Origin: JBDOQU01 sp039839375
GTDB lineage: Bacteria > Pseudomonadota > Alphaproteobacteria > DSM-16000 > Inquilinaceae
DNA length: 64,000 nt
Assembly: GCF_039839375.1 (NCBI RefSeq)
Contig: NZ_JBDOQU010000011.1
Location: forward strand, 72,400-136,399
Direction: 5' to 3'
The first letter of the stretch is position 1, and every line of letters begins with the position of its first letter. Position numbers and translations under genes: made by a program. Positions 36,102-46,186 of the stretch are shown in pieces. A model generated the notes under the pieces. That model was not told the origin of the DNA, searched no databases, and saw only the letters and a program-made list of their open reading frames with translations.

Positions 36102-37322
36102 ATGCTTGAGCGCCTGATAGACATCCTGACCTTCGAGGCCGGGTACAACACCGCCGTCGTCGTCATCGGCGCGGCCCTTCTAGGCGCCGCGGCCGGCATC
36201 GTCGGCGTGTTCACCCTGCTGCGCAAAAGGGCGCTGGTCAGCGACGCCATCAGCCACGCCACGCTGCCGGGCGTGGGCGCGGGCTTCCTCATCGCGCTGG
36301 CGCTGGGCATGGACCCGCGCAGCCTGCCCGTCCTGCTGGCCGGCGCTGCCGTCACCGGGGCGATGGGCGCCTTCGCCGTCCAGATGATCCGGGACCATAC
36401 CCGCCTGCCGGAGGATGCGGCGATCGGCACGGTGTTGAGCGTCTTCTTCGGCGCGGGCGTGGTGCTGCTGAGCCATATCCAGACGCTGAGCAGCGGCTCG
36501 CAGGCAGGGTTGGACAGCTTCCTGCTGGGCCAGACGGCCGCCCTCTCCCGCACCGAGGCGGAACTGATCGCCGGCGCGGCCGGGCTGGTGACGGTGGCGG
36601 TGATCTTCCTGATAAAGGAGCTGACGATCCTCAGCTTCGACCAGGATTTCGCGGCCGCCCAGGGCTGGCCGACGGCGCGGCTGGACCTGCTGCTGATGGC
36701 GCTGCTGCTGACCGTGGTGGCGATCGGCCTCAAGACCGTGGGGCTGGTGCTGATCGTGGCGCTGGTCATCATCCCGCCGGTCGCCGCCCGCTTCTGGACC
36801 GATAGGCTGAGCCGGATGGTGCCGGCGGCGGCGCTGTTCGGGGCCGCCAGCGGCTATCTGGGCGCGACCCTTTCGGCGCTGCTGCCCGACCTGCCGGCCG
36901 GGCCGGTGATCGTACTGACGGCCGGCGCGCTCTTCGCCGTCAGCCTGCTGCTGGCGCCCCGGCGCGGCATCCTGATTCAGGCCGTCCGCCAGTGGCGCTT
37001 CGCCCGCGCCGTGCGCTACAGGCAGGCGCTGGCGGCGCTGGACGACGGGCGCGTCCCGTCCGGGCGCGCCGCGCGACGGCGGCTCAAGCGGGAGGGGCTG
37101 ATCCTGCCCTCGGGCGAGCCGACGAATGCCGGACGGCGCGCAGGGGTGGAGGCCGCCCGCGAGCAGGCCTTATGGGACCGCTACATCATGGGGGCGGGCG
37201 GGGGCGCCGCGGCCGACATCGACTGGTCCGCCGCGCGGATCGAGGATGCGCTGCCGGGCGACATCCTGGCCGAGCTGCGCCGCGACGTATCCCCAAATCG
37301 GGCGACGGAGAAGGCCCGATGA
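36102..37322 (+). CDS. Metal ABC transporter permease with C-terminal extension (TroC-like)
   Basis: The 406-residue protein has about eight hydrophobic segments in residues 10-290 (LRKRALVSDAISHATLPGVG is the metal-permease signature). A cytoplasmic extension of about 100 residues follows (ALDDGRVPSGRAARRRLKREGLILPSGEP and AREQALWDRYIMG). That extension resembles the DtxR/MntR-like winged-helix and dimerisation segment found in TroC-type permeases and may sense metal inside the cell. The start is the ATG at 36102. Its stop overlaps the next permease ATG. Confidence 0.88.
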   Translation: MLERLIDILTFEAGYNTAVVVIGAALLGAAAGIVGVFTLLRKRALVSDAISHATLPGVGAGFLIALALGMDPRSLPVLLAGAAVTGAMGAFAVQMIRDHTRLPEDAAIGTVLSVFFGAGVVLLSHIQTLSSGSQAGLDSFLLGQTAALSRTEAELIAGAAGLVTVAVIFLIKELTILSFDQDFAAAQGWPTARLDLLLMALLLTVVAIGLKTVGLVLIVALVIIPPVAARFWTDRLSRMVPAAALFGAASGYLGATLSALLPDLPAGPVIVLTAGALFAVSLLLAPRRGILIQAVRQWRFARAVRYRQALAALDDGRVPSGRAARRRLKREGLILPSGEPTNAGRRAGVEAAREQALWDRYIMGAGGGAAADIDWSAARIEDALPGDILAELRRDVSPNRATEKAR

Positions 37323-38275
37323 TCCTTCTTTCCAACTTCCTCCAGATCGACCTGCCGGCGCTGATCGTCGCGGTGCTGGCGTCGGTTTCCTGCACGCTTC
37401 TGGGCAACTTCCTGGTGCTGCGCCGGCAGAGCATGATCGGCGACGCGATATCCCATGTCGTGCTGCCGGGGCTGGTGGCGGGCTTCCTCATCGCCGGGTC
37501 GCTGGCGGTGTTGCCGATGATGGCCGGCGCGCTGGCGGCGGCGCTTGTCAGTGTCGGGCTGATCGAGCTGATCCGCCGGGTCGGGAACCTGGAGCCGGGA
37601 GCGGCGATGGGCGTCGTCTTCACGATCATGTTCGCGGCCGGCATCGTGCTGCTGGAGCAGTCGGGCGGGCGGAACATCCATCTGGACGCCCACCACGCGC
37701 TCTACGGCCAGTTGGAAGCGACGCTGTGGCTGGGGCCGGAGACCTGGTCGGCCTTCCTGACGCCGGAGGTCTGGCGCGCCATCCCGCACCAGATTCCCGT
37801 GCTGGCCAGCGTGACGGTGCTGATCGGGATCGGGATTCTTCTGTTCTACAAGGAGCTGAAGCTGGTCACCTTCGACCCCGTTCTGGCCGACAGTCTGGGC
37901 ATCCCCGCGCGGGCCGTCGGCGCCGGGCTGGTCGCCGCCGTCGCCGTCGCCGCCGTGGCGGCGTTCGAGGCGGTGGGATCGGTGCTGGTTATCGCCATGA
38001 TCATCTGTCCGGCAGCCACCGCCCGGATGCTGACCGACCGGCTGTCCCGGCAGATCGGAGTCAGCCTCATCGTCGCGGTGTTGTCCGGCGCGGGCGGCTA
38101 CGCGATGGCGGCCTTCATGCCGCTGTGGCTGGGCGGGGAGAACTCGCTGAACGCCGCCGGCATGATCGCGGTTCTGGCCGGCTTCCTCCAGACGCTGGCG
38201 ATGCTGTTCGCGCCGCGCTACGGAATCGTTCCGAGATTGCGAGCGCGGCGGGCGGAAGTGACGGCGGCCGCCTGA
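37319..38275 (+). CDS. Metal ABC transporter permease (TroD-like)
   Basis: The 318-residue membrane protein has about eight hydrophobic segments and the metal-permease block NFLVLRRQSMIGDAISHVVL, plus KLVTFDPVLADSLGIPARAV before the last pair of helices. It is the second, tail-less permease of the heterodimer. The ATG at 37319 overlaps the stop of the first permease. It converges with the GlxA-type regulator gene 3 bases downstream. Confidence 0.91.
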   Translation: MILLSNFLQIDLPALIVAVLASVSCTLLGNFLVLRRQSMIGDAISHVVLPGLVAGFLIAGSLAVLPMMAGALAAALVSVGLIELIRRVGNLEPGAAMGVVFTIMFAAGIVLLEQSGGRNIHLDAHHALYGQLEATLWLGPETWSAFLTPEVWRAIPHQIPVLASVTVLIGIGILLFYKELKLVTFDPVLADSLGIPARAVGAGLVAAVAVAAVAAFEAVGSVLVIAMIICPAATARMLTDRLSRQIGVSLIVAVLSGAGGYAMAAFMPLWLGGENSLNAAGMIAVLAGFLQTLAMLFAPRYGIVPRLRARRAEVTAAA

Positions 38276-38278
38276 CTG

Positions 38279-39271
38279 TCAGGCGATAATGATCGCCCTC
38301 TCCTCCCTTGGCGACCGGCCGTAGAGCTGCCGGTAGCATTTGGAGAAATGGGAGGCCGAGACGAAACCGCAGGCGAGCGCGATGTCCACGATCGGCAGGT
38401 CCGACTGGTAGAGCAGGTGCCGCGCCCGCTCCAGCCGCAGGTCCAGGTAATAATGCGCGGGCGGGCGGCCCAGATGCTTGCGGAACAACCGTTCGAGCTG
38501 CCGGCGCGACAGGCCGACATGGTTGGCCAGCGCCTCCTGCTCCACCGGCTCGCTCAGATTGGCCTCCATCAGTTCGATCGCCGCGATCAGCTTCGGGTTG
38601 TGGACGCCGAGCCGCGCCCTGAGCGGCAGGCGCTGCCGGTCGTGCGGGTTGCGCATCCGGTCGACCAGGCACTGCTCGCTGACCTTGGTCGCCAGATCGT
38701 TCCCGTGCTGCTGGGCGATGATGTAGAGCATCATGTCCAGCGCCGCCGTGCCGCCGGAGCAGGTGTAGCGGTTGCGGTCGACCTCGAACAGGTCGGCGCA
38801 GACCTCTATGTCCGGGAACGTCTCCTGGAAGCCGCTGAGATTTTCCCAGTGAATCGCACATTTGTAGCCGTTGAGGAGACCGGCCCGCGCCAGCACGTAG
38901 GCGCCGGTGCAGAGCGCGCCCAGCATGGTCCCCTGCCGTTCGAGCAGCCGCAGCCAGCCATGGACCTCATTGTCCTTGAACCGTTCGACCCCCAGGCCGC
39001 TGCACACCAGCACCATGTCCGGACGACGGAGATTGCCGTTCTGGCGATACATCTCCTTCATCGCCATGTCGGCGGTGACCTGGATGCCGTTGCTGGCCCG
39101 GACCGGCGCGCCGTCCTTGCTGAGCAGCGTCCAGCGGTAGAGTTCGCGCCCCGACATCCGATTGGCGATGCGCACCGCCTCCACGGCGGTGGCGAAGGCG
39201 ATCATGGAGAAGTTCGGGACCAACAGGAAACCGACCACGTCCGGCCGGGGATGCGCAAAATTCTCGACCAT
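38279..39271 (-). CDS. GlxA-family AraC-type transcriptional regulator
   Basis: About 330 residues: an N-terminal DJ-1/PfpI-like domain (FLLVPNFSMIAFATAVEAVR, and GALCTGAYVLARAGLLNG with the nucleophile-elbow cysteine) and a C-terminal AraC DNA-binding domain. The latter contains NHVGLSRRQLERLFRKHLG and IVDIALACGFVSASHFSKCY. GlxA-like regulators control use of quaternary amines, carnitine and related compounds. I use the ATG at 39271; the longer frame extends through noncoding sequence. It is divergent from fhs across 251 bases. Confidence 0.88.
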   Translation of the reverse strand: MVENFAHPRPDVVGFLLVPNFSMIAFATAVEAVRIANRMSGRELYRWTLLSKDGAPVRASNGIQVTADMAMKEMYRQNGNLRRPDMVLVCSGLGVERFKDNEVHGWLRLLERQGTMLGALCTGAYVLARAGLLNGYKCAIHWENLSGFQETFPDIEVCADLFEVDRNRYTCSGGTAALDMMLYIIAQQHGNDLATKVSEQCLVDRMRNPHDRQRLPLRARLGVHNPKLIAAIELMEANLSEPVEQEALANHVGLSRRQLERLFRKHLGRPPAHYYLDLRLERARHLLYQSDLPIVDIALACGFVSASHFSKCYRQLYGRSPREERAIIIA

Positions 39272-39522
39272 CGGACCCGCCCACACCCTCTTGCCATGGA
39301 CGCCAGTGCGGGACGGCCCCGCGATTCGCAATCGGTAACACACCTGTCGCAATCCGGACAAAGACAGAGTGATGGTTTCGGCAAATCGACTTTCCGGGCA
39401 GGATGTTTGCGCCGGGACAAGATGTCGCGCGTCGCGCAATGGATGTCGCTCGCCGCGCCGCGACGCCTGCGGCGGGCATGTCAAAGTCCCAACCCTGAAC
39501 CGGCAAGGGGGAGTATCCTTTC

Positions 39523-41235
39523 ATGGATGTCAGCGTGGTCGCGAAGGCGGAACCGAAACAAGCGCCCGGATCGGATATCGAGATCGCGCGCGCCGCGACG
39601 CTGAGGCCGATCAGGGAGATCGGCGGCGCCCTGGGCATCCCGGAGGACGCGCTCTACCAGTTCGGGCCGCATATCGCCAAGGTCCAGTTGAACCGGATGG
39701 ACGACCTCGCCGGCCAGACGGACGGCAAGCTGATCCTGGTCACCGCGATCACCCCGACGCCGGCCGGCGAAGGCAAGACGACGACGACCGTGGGGCTGGG
39801 CGACGGGCTGAACCGGATCGGCAAGAAGGCCGCCATCTGCCTGCGCGAACCCAGCCTGGGGCCCTGCTTCGGCATGAAAGGCGGCGCGGCCGGCGGCGGC
39901 TATGCCCAGGTCGTCCCGATGGAGAACATCAACCTGCATTTCACCGGCGATTTCCACGCCATCGGCAGCGCGCACAATCTGCTGTCGGCGCTGATCGACA
40001 ACCACATCCATTGGGGCAACGAGCTGGGGATCGACGCCCGCCGGATCACCTGGAAGCGGGTGATGGACATGAACGACCGGGCGCTGCGCGACATCACGGT
40101 CGGCATGGGCGGGGTCGGCAACGGCTTCCCCCGCCAGGACGGGTTCGACATCACCGTGGCGTCGGAGGTCATGGCGATCTTCTGCCTGGCGACCGACCTG
40201 GAGGATCTGCAGAAGCGGCTGGGCCGGATCATCATCGGCTACACGCGCGACAGGAAGCCGGTCACCGCCGCCGATCTGAAGGCCGAAGGGCCGATGACCG
40301 CCCTCCTCCGCGACGCGCTGATGCCCAACCTGGTCCAGACGCTGGAGAACAACCCCGCCTTCATCCATGGCGGCCCGTTCGCCAACATCGCCCATGGCTG
40401 CAATTCGGTGATGGCGACGAAGACGGCGCTGAAGCTGGCCGACTATGTGGTGACGGAAGCGGGGTTCGGCGCCGACCTGGGTGCGGAGAAATTCTTCGAC
40501 ATCAAATGCCGCAAGGCGGGACTGAAGCCGGCGGCGGCCGTGGTCGTGGCGACCGTGCGGGCGCTGAAGATGCATGGCGGCGTCGCCAAGGACGCGCTGG
40601 GCGACGAGAATGTGGAAGCGGTCAGGAAGGGCTGCGAGAATCTGGGCCGGCACCTGCGGAACGTCGCCCAGTTCGGCGTGCCCGCCGTGGTCGCCATCAA
40701 CCGCTTCACCAAGGACACCGACGCCGAGATCGCGGCCATCCGCGATCATTGCGCCCAGTTCGGCGTGGAGGCCCATCTCTGCACCCATTGGGCCGATGGC
40801 GGCGAAGGGATCGAAGGGCTGGCGCGCAAGGTGGTGAGCCTCGCCGACCATGGCGATGCGCAATTCCGGCCGCTCTACCCAGACGAGGAGCCGCTGTGGG
40901 AGAAGGTGCGCACGATCGCCCGCACGCTCTATGGCGCGGACGACATCATCGCCGACAAGGCGATCCGCGACCGGTTCGGCCTCTATCAGGAAGGAGGGTA
41001 CGGCCACTTCCCCATCTGCATGGCGAAGACGCAGTACAGCTTCTCCACCGACGGCAATCTGAAGGGCGCGCCCAGCCATCATGTGGTGCCGATCCGGGAG
41101 ATCAGGCTGGCCGGCGGGGCGGAGTTCCTGGTGGTCGTCTGCGGGGAGATCATGACCATGCCCGGCCTGCCGCGCGTGCCGGCGGCCAACACGATCCGGG
41201 TGAACGAGCGCGGCCAGATCGAGGGGCTGTTCTGA
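39523..41235 (+). CDS. fhs: Formate-tetrahydrofolate ligase
   Basis: The 570-residue enzyme makes 10-formyl-THF from formate, THF and ATP. The P-loop lies at about residues 78-88 (TPTPAGEGKTTTTVGLG). LREPSLGPCFGMKGGAAGGG, FTGDFHAIGSAHNL, DITVASEVMAIFCLA and VVATVRALKMHGG are consensus blocks. GGGGSGG-like linkers are absent and the length is canonical. It stands alone, divergent from the GlxA regulator. A start at 39523 is supported by AAGGGGGAG about 10 bases upstream. Confidence 0.97.
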   Translation: MDVSVVAKAEPKQAPGSDIEIARAATLRPIREIGGALGIPEDALYQFGPHIAKVQLNRMDDLAGQTDGKLILVTAITPTPAGEGKTTTTVGLGDGLNRIGKKAAICLREPSLGPCFGMKGGAAGGGYAQVVPMENINLHFTGDFHAIGSAHNLLSALIDNHIHWGNELGIDARRITWKRVMDMNDRALRDITVGMGGVGNGFPRQDGFDITVASEVMAIFCLATDLEDLQKRLGRIIIGYTRDRKPVTAADLKAEGPMTALLRDALMPNLVQTLENNPAFIHGGPFANIAHGCNSVMATKTALKLADYVVTEAGFGADLGAEKFFDIKCRKAGLKPAAAVVVATVRALKMHGGVAKDALGDENVEAVRKGCENLGRHLRNVAQFGVPAVVAINRFTKDTDAEIAAIRDHCAQFGVEAHLCTHWADGGEGIEGLARKVVSLADHGDAQFRPLYPDEEPLWEKVRTIARTLYGADDIIADKAIRDRFGLYQEGGYGHFPICMAKTQYSFSTDGNLKGAPSHHVVPIREIRLAGGAEFLVVVCGEIMTMPGLPRVPAANTIRVNERGQIEGLF

Positions 41236-41248
41236 TCGAACGGAAGGC

Positions 41249-41264
41249 TTCGAAAGTTTTCGAA
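41249..41264. promoter_or_regulatory. Perfect inverted repeat upstream of the thu-like operon
   Basis: TTCGAAA-GT-TTTCGAA is an exact 7-2-7 inverted repeat, 13 bases after the fhs stop and about 140 bases before the binding-protein ATG. A two-base centre and no T-run argue against a terminator. It could be an operator for a LacI-type regulator of the sugar transporter. No such regulator lies nearby. Confidence 0.4.
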
Positions 41265-41403
41265 ATAAATCTGGCGTAACTAGAAAGTTAATATCCCCCC
41301 TGTGCTTGCACTAGGTTTCGATGGTGTCTAGGCTTCTTCCCAGACAACCAGACGTGGCGATCAAGCCACCCCGATTCCAAGAACAGACCGAACGGGAGGA
41401 CAT

Positions 41404-42687
41404 ATGACCAGAACCGTGCACGGCTTGTTGCTGGCCGCGGCGTCCACTCTGGCCGTCAGCGGCGGCGCCCACGCGCAGGGCGTGGAAATCTCCATCTCAT
41501 GCGGCGCGGTCGGCCTTGAGCTGACGCTGTGCCAGGAAGGCGCCAACGCCTGGGCGGAGGAGACGGGCAACACCGTCCAGGTCGTCTCGACCCCCAACTC
41601 CTCGACCGACCGGCTGGCGCTCTACCAGCAGATATTGAGCGCCCAGGGCGGCGACATCGACGTCTATCAGATCGACGTCATCTGGCCCGGCATACTGGGC
41701 AGCCATTTCGTGGATCTGGCGCCGCATATCGAGCAGGAGACGATCGACCAGCATTTCGACGCGATCATCCAGAACAACACGATCGACGGCGAGCTTAAGG
41801 CGATGCCGTGGTTCACCGACGCCGGCATCCTCTATTACCGCTCCGACCTGCTGGAGGAGTACGGGCTGGAGGTTCCGGAAACGTGGGCCGAGCTGACCAA
41901 TGCCGCCCAGACCATCATGGAAGGCGAGCGCGAGGGCGGCAACGACCGGTTCTGGGGCTATGTCTGGCAGGGCCGCGCCTATGAGGGACTGACCTGCAAC
42001 GCGCTGGAGTGGATCGACAGCTTCGGCGGCGGCACGATCGTCGCCGACGACGGGTCGATCACCGTCAACAACCCGGCGGCCGTCGCGGCGGTCGACCTCG
42101 CGGCCTCCTGGGTCGGCACGATCTCCCCCACCGGGGTCCTGAACTATGACGAGGAAGGCGCGCGCGGCGTCTTCCAGTCCGGCAACGCCGCCTTCATGCG
42201 GAACTGGCCTTATGCCTGGGCGCTGGCCCAGTCGGACGACAGCCCGGTCAAGGGCAAGGTCGGGGTCGCGGTGCTGCCCCGCGGCGAGGCGGAGGGCGGC
42301 AAGCACACCGGCACGCTGGGCGGCTGGCAGCTCGCCGTCTCCAACTATTCCGACAATCAGGAAGAGGCGATCGACCTGGTCCGCTACCTGACCAGCTATG
42401 AGGAGCAGAAGCGCCGGGCGATCGAGGGATCGTACAACCCGACGATCGAGGCGCTTTACGAGGATGAGGAGGTGCTGGAGGCGGTGCCCTTCTTCGGGTC
42501 GCTGAAGGACACCTTCGTCAACGCCGTCGCCCGCCCGTCGCGCATCGCGGGCGACCGGTACAACGAAGTCTCCAGCGCCTTCTGGAACGCCGTCCATTCC
42601 ACCCTTTCCGGAAGCGGCGACGCGGCGGCCAACCTCGACGCCCTGGAGACGGAACTGATCCGTCTGAGCCGCGGCGGCCGCTGGTAG
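41404..42687 (+). CDS. Trehalose/maltose-type ABC sugar-binding protein (ThuE-like)
   Basis: The 427-residue exported protein has a signal peptide ending in GGAHAQ. It has a CUT1 family 1 solute-binding fold: IDVYQIDVIWPGIL, MPWFTDAGILYYRSDLLEEYGL, FQSGNAAFMRNWPYAWALA and GGWQLAVSNYSDNQEEAIDLVRYLTS. It is expected to deliver trehalose, maltose, sucrose or a related alpha-glucoside. GGGAGGA precedes the ATG. It is the first gene of a four-gene CUT1 transporter unit. Confidence 0.9.
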   Translation: MTRTVHGLLLAAASTLAVSGGAHAQGVEISISCGAVGLELTLCQEGANAWAEETGNTVQVVSTPNSSTDRLALYQQILSAQGGDIDVYQIDVIWPGILGSHFVDLAPHIEQETIDQHFDAIIQNNTIDGELKAMPWFTDAGILYYRSDLLEEYGLEVPETWAELTNAAQTIMEGEREGGNDRFWGYVWQGRAYEGLTCNALEWIDSFGGGTIVADDGSITVNNPAAVAAVDLAASWVGTISPTGVLNYDEEGARGVFQSGNAAFMRNWPYAWALAQSDDSPVKGKVGVAVLPRGEAEGGKHTGTLGGWQLAVSNYSDNQEEAIDLVRYLTSYEEQKRRAIEGSYNPTIEALYEDEEVLEAVPFFGSLKDTFVNAVARPSRIAGDRYNEVSSAFWNAVHSTLSGSGDAAANLDALETELIRLSRGGRW

Positions 42688-42813
42688 TTCGCGAACGGCC
42701 CGGCCGATCCGACGAGGAACGGCCGGGCCTCGCCCGCAGGGGATCGCCGCCGGAACGGACGCCGCAAGGCGGTCGGCGGACCGGCGACCCCGACCAAGGA
42801 AAGGGTGTCGCCA

Positions 42814-43890
42814 ATGACCGTTCGCGCCTCGGAGCTTACCCGCCAGCGAGTCCGCTCCGCCTGGATGTTCCTGGCCCCGATGCTGCTGGTGCTGGCGTTG
42901 GTGGCCGGCTGGCCGCTGATCCAGACCGTCTATTTCAGCCTGACCAACAAGACGTTGGACGCGACGCAGGACGTGCAGTTCGTCGGCTTCGACAACTATC
43001 TGTTCTACGGTCCCAACCGGAATAATTGGGACGCGGAGCTGGGCGGCTATTTCGTCTTCCTGGAGGAGAGCAACACGGCGCTGGTCTACGATCCGGGGAC
43101 CGATGCCTTCACCAACCTGGATACGGGCGAGCCCTATGAGGGGGAGGTCGACCGCGAACTGTTCTTCACCTGGCAGGGCATCCTGGTAGACCCGACCTGG
43201 TGGCGGTCGGTCTACAACACGCTCTATTTCGCGATCATCTCCGTTTCGCTGGAGGTGGTGCTGGGCGTCATCGTCGCGCTGGTGCTGAACGCCAACATGC
43301 CCGGCCGGGGGCTGATGCGCGCGGCGGTGCTGATCCCCTGGGCGATCCCGACCATCGTCTCCGCCCAGATGTGGGGCTGGATGCTGAACGACCAGTACGG
43401 CGTCATCAACGAGCTGTTCCTCAGCCTCGGGATCATCGACAGCCGCCTCGCCTGGACGGCCAACCCGGACCTGGCGCTGCCGGCGGTGATCGCGGTCGAC
43501 GTCTGGAAGACAACGCCCTTCATGGCGCTGCTGGTGCTGGCCGCGCTGCAATTGCTGCCAGGCGAGATCTATGAGGCGGCGAAGGTGGACGGGGTCAATC
43601 CCGTGAAGGTCTTCTTCAAGGTCACGCTGCCGCTGATACGTCCCGCGCTGATGGTCGCCATCATCTTCCGGGCGCTGGACGCCTTGCGGATCTTCGACCT
43701 GATCTACGTGCTGACCTCCAACAGCGAGAACACGATGTCGATGTCGGTCTACGCCCGGCAGCAACTGGTCGATTTCTCCAATGTCGGCATAGGGTCGGCG
43801 GCGTCGACGCTGCTGTTCCTCATCATCGCGATCTTCACCGTGATCTACATCGTGCTGGGCCGGGTCAATTTCGGCGAAGGGGGGCGCTGA
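42814..43890 (+). CDS. Sugar ABC transporter permease (ThuF/MalF-like)
   Basis: About 358 residues with an N-terminal helix (AWMFLAPMLLVLALVAGWPLIQ), a periplasmic loop of about 90 residues (about 45-130) and five further helices. The inner-membrane EAA loop reads EIYEAAKVDGVNPVKVFFKVTLP. The large loop after the first helix is typical of MalF-like subunits of the trehalose/maltose group. The ATG at 42814 is used, with AAAGG upstream. It is followed 4 bases later by the second permease. Confidence 0.91.
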   Translation: MTVRASELTRQRVRSAWMFLAPMLLVLALVAGWPLIQTVYFSLTNKTLDATQDVQFVGFDNYLFYGPNRNNWDAELGGYFVFLEESNTALVYDPGTDAFTNLDTGEPYEGEVDRELFFTWQGILVDPTWWRSVYNTLYFAIISVSLEVVLGVIVALVLNANMPGRGLMRAAVLIPWAIPTIVSAQMWGWMLNDQYGVINELFLSLGIIDSRLAWTANPDLALPAVIAVDVWKTTPFMALLVLAALQLLPGEIYEAAKVDGVNPVKVFFKVTLPLIRPALMVAIIFRALDALRIFDLIYVLTSNSENTMSMSVYARQQLVDFSNVGIGSAASTLLFLIIAIFTVIYIVLGRVNFGEGGR

Positions 43891-43894
43891 GGCG

Positions 43895-44734
43895 ATGTCC
43901 TACAAGACCAGAAGGATTCTCCTGCGCATCGGTTTCTACGTGCTGGTGGCGTTCATCTTCGTCTACACGGTCTTCCCCTTCTACTGGGCGATCGTATCGT
44001 CGCTGAAGGCGGGATCGGCGTTGTTCCAGGTGGATTTCATTCCGCCGGACCCGGCCTGGGACAATTACGTCTCCGTCTTCCAGGAGCAGCCCTTCGCGCG
44101 GAACATCCTCAATTCCGTGATCGTCTCCGTGACGACGGTCGCGATCTCCCTGTTCCTGGCGGTGACCGCCGCCTATGCGCTGGGGCGGGTCTATTTCCGC
44201 GGCCGGAGCGGGCTGCTGCTGCTGGTGCTCGGCGTCTCCATGTTCCCGCAGGTCGCGGTGCTGTCGGGGATGTACGAGGTGATCCGGTGGCTCAACCTCT
44301 ACAACTCCCTGCCCGCCCTGATCCTCGCCTACCTGATCTTCACCCTGCCCTTCACAGTCTGGGTGCTGACGACGTTCATGCGGGAGCTGCCGAGGGAGCT
44401 TGAGGAGGCGGCGATCGTGGACGGCGCGAACAGCTGGCAGATCATCACCCGCGTCTTCCTGCCCCTGCTGGGGCCGGCGCTGGCGACGACCGGCCTGCTC
44501 GCCTTCATCGCGGCGTGGAACGAGTTTCTGTTCGCGCTGACCTTCACGCTGACGGGGGAGATGCGCACCGTCCCGGTGGCGATCGCGCTGATCAGCGGAG
44601 CCACCGCCTTCGAACTGCCCTGGGGCAACATCATGGCGGCGTCGGTGATCGTCACCGTGCCGCTGATCGTCCTGGTGCTGATCTTCCAGCGCAAGATCGT
44701 CTCCGGCCTGACCGCCGGGGCCGTGAAAGGGTAG
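43895..44734 (+). CDS. Sugar ABC transporter permease (ThuG/MalG-like)
   Basis: The 279-residue membrane protein has six predicted helices and the EAA loop ELEEAAIVDGANSWQIITRVFLPLLGP. The last residues (IVSGLTAGAVKG) match the MalG C-terminal tail that inserts into the pore or ATPase. It partners with the preceding permease. Confidence 0.93.
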   Translation: MSYKTRRILLRIGFYVLVAFIFVYTVFPFYWAIVSSLKAGSALFQVDFIPPDPAWDNYVSVFQEQPFARNILNSVIVSVTTVAISLFLAVTAAYALGRVYFRGRSGLLLLVLGVSMFPQVAVLSGMYEVIRWLNLYNSLPALILAYLIFTLPFTVWVLTTFMRELPRELEEAAIVDGANSWQIITRVFLPLLGPALATTGLLAFIAAWNEFLFALTFTLTGEMRTVPVAIALISGATAFELPWGNIMAASVIVTVPLIVLVLIFQRKIVSGLTAGAVKG

Positions 44735-44813
44735 CGGAGACGGCGTCCTTTATGTTCACCTGTAGCGAAGCATCAAGACGCGGGCGGCGCCCGCGCGGAC
44801 GGAGGAAGACCCG

Positions 44814-45953
<1,140 letters not shown>

Positions 45954-45963
45954 AGGGCCTCTC

Positions 45964-46126
45964 ACCCAACCCTCTCCCCGGCGGGGAGAGGGCTCAGCGT
46001 GATCCTTGTCGTTCGCCGAGGCTGCTTGCATCAAGGGCGTATGGATTCCGGATCAAGTCCGGAATAACCAACAAAAACAACGTCATGCTGGACTTGATCC
46101 AGCATCCATGGAGCGTCGACACCGGC
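45964..46126. repeat. C-rich hairpin repeat and a family A palindromic repeat
   Basis: At 45970-45992 CCCTCTCCCC and GGGGAGAGGG form a perfect 10-bp stem with a 3-base loop, 17 bases after the transporter operon; it may terminate or protect that transcript. A family A unit follows at 46039-46126, nearly identical to the 2.5 kb copy and in the same orientation, with the AT-rich linker AACCAACAAAAACAACG. The two fill the 233-base gap between convergent genes. Confidence 0.8.
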
Positions 46127-46186
46127 AGGGGCCGCGCCCGGTCTTCTCCGCCGATGAAGCCGCGATGGCCCGTGGATTTCCCTCGC

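Noticed and set aside
39481..41082. Long minus-strand frame of 533 codons
   Set aside because: It is antisense to fhs, whose motifs are unmistakable, and shows no recognisable domain.
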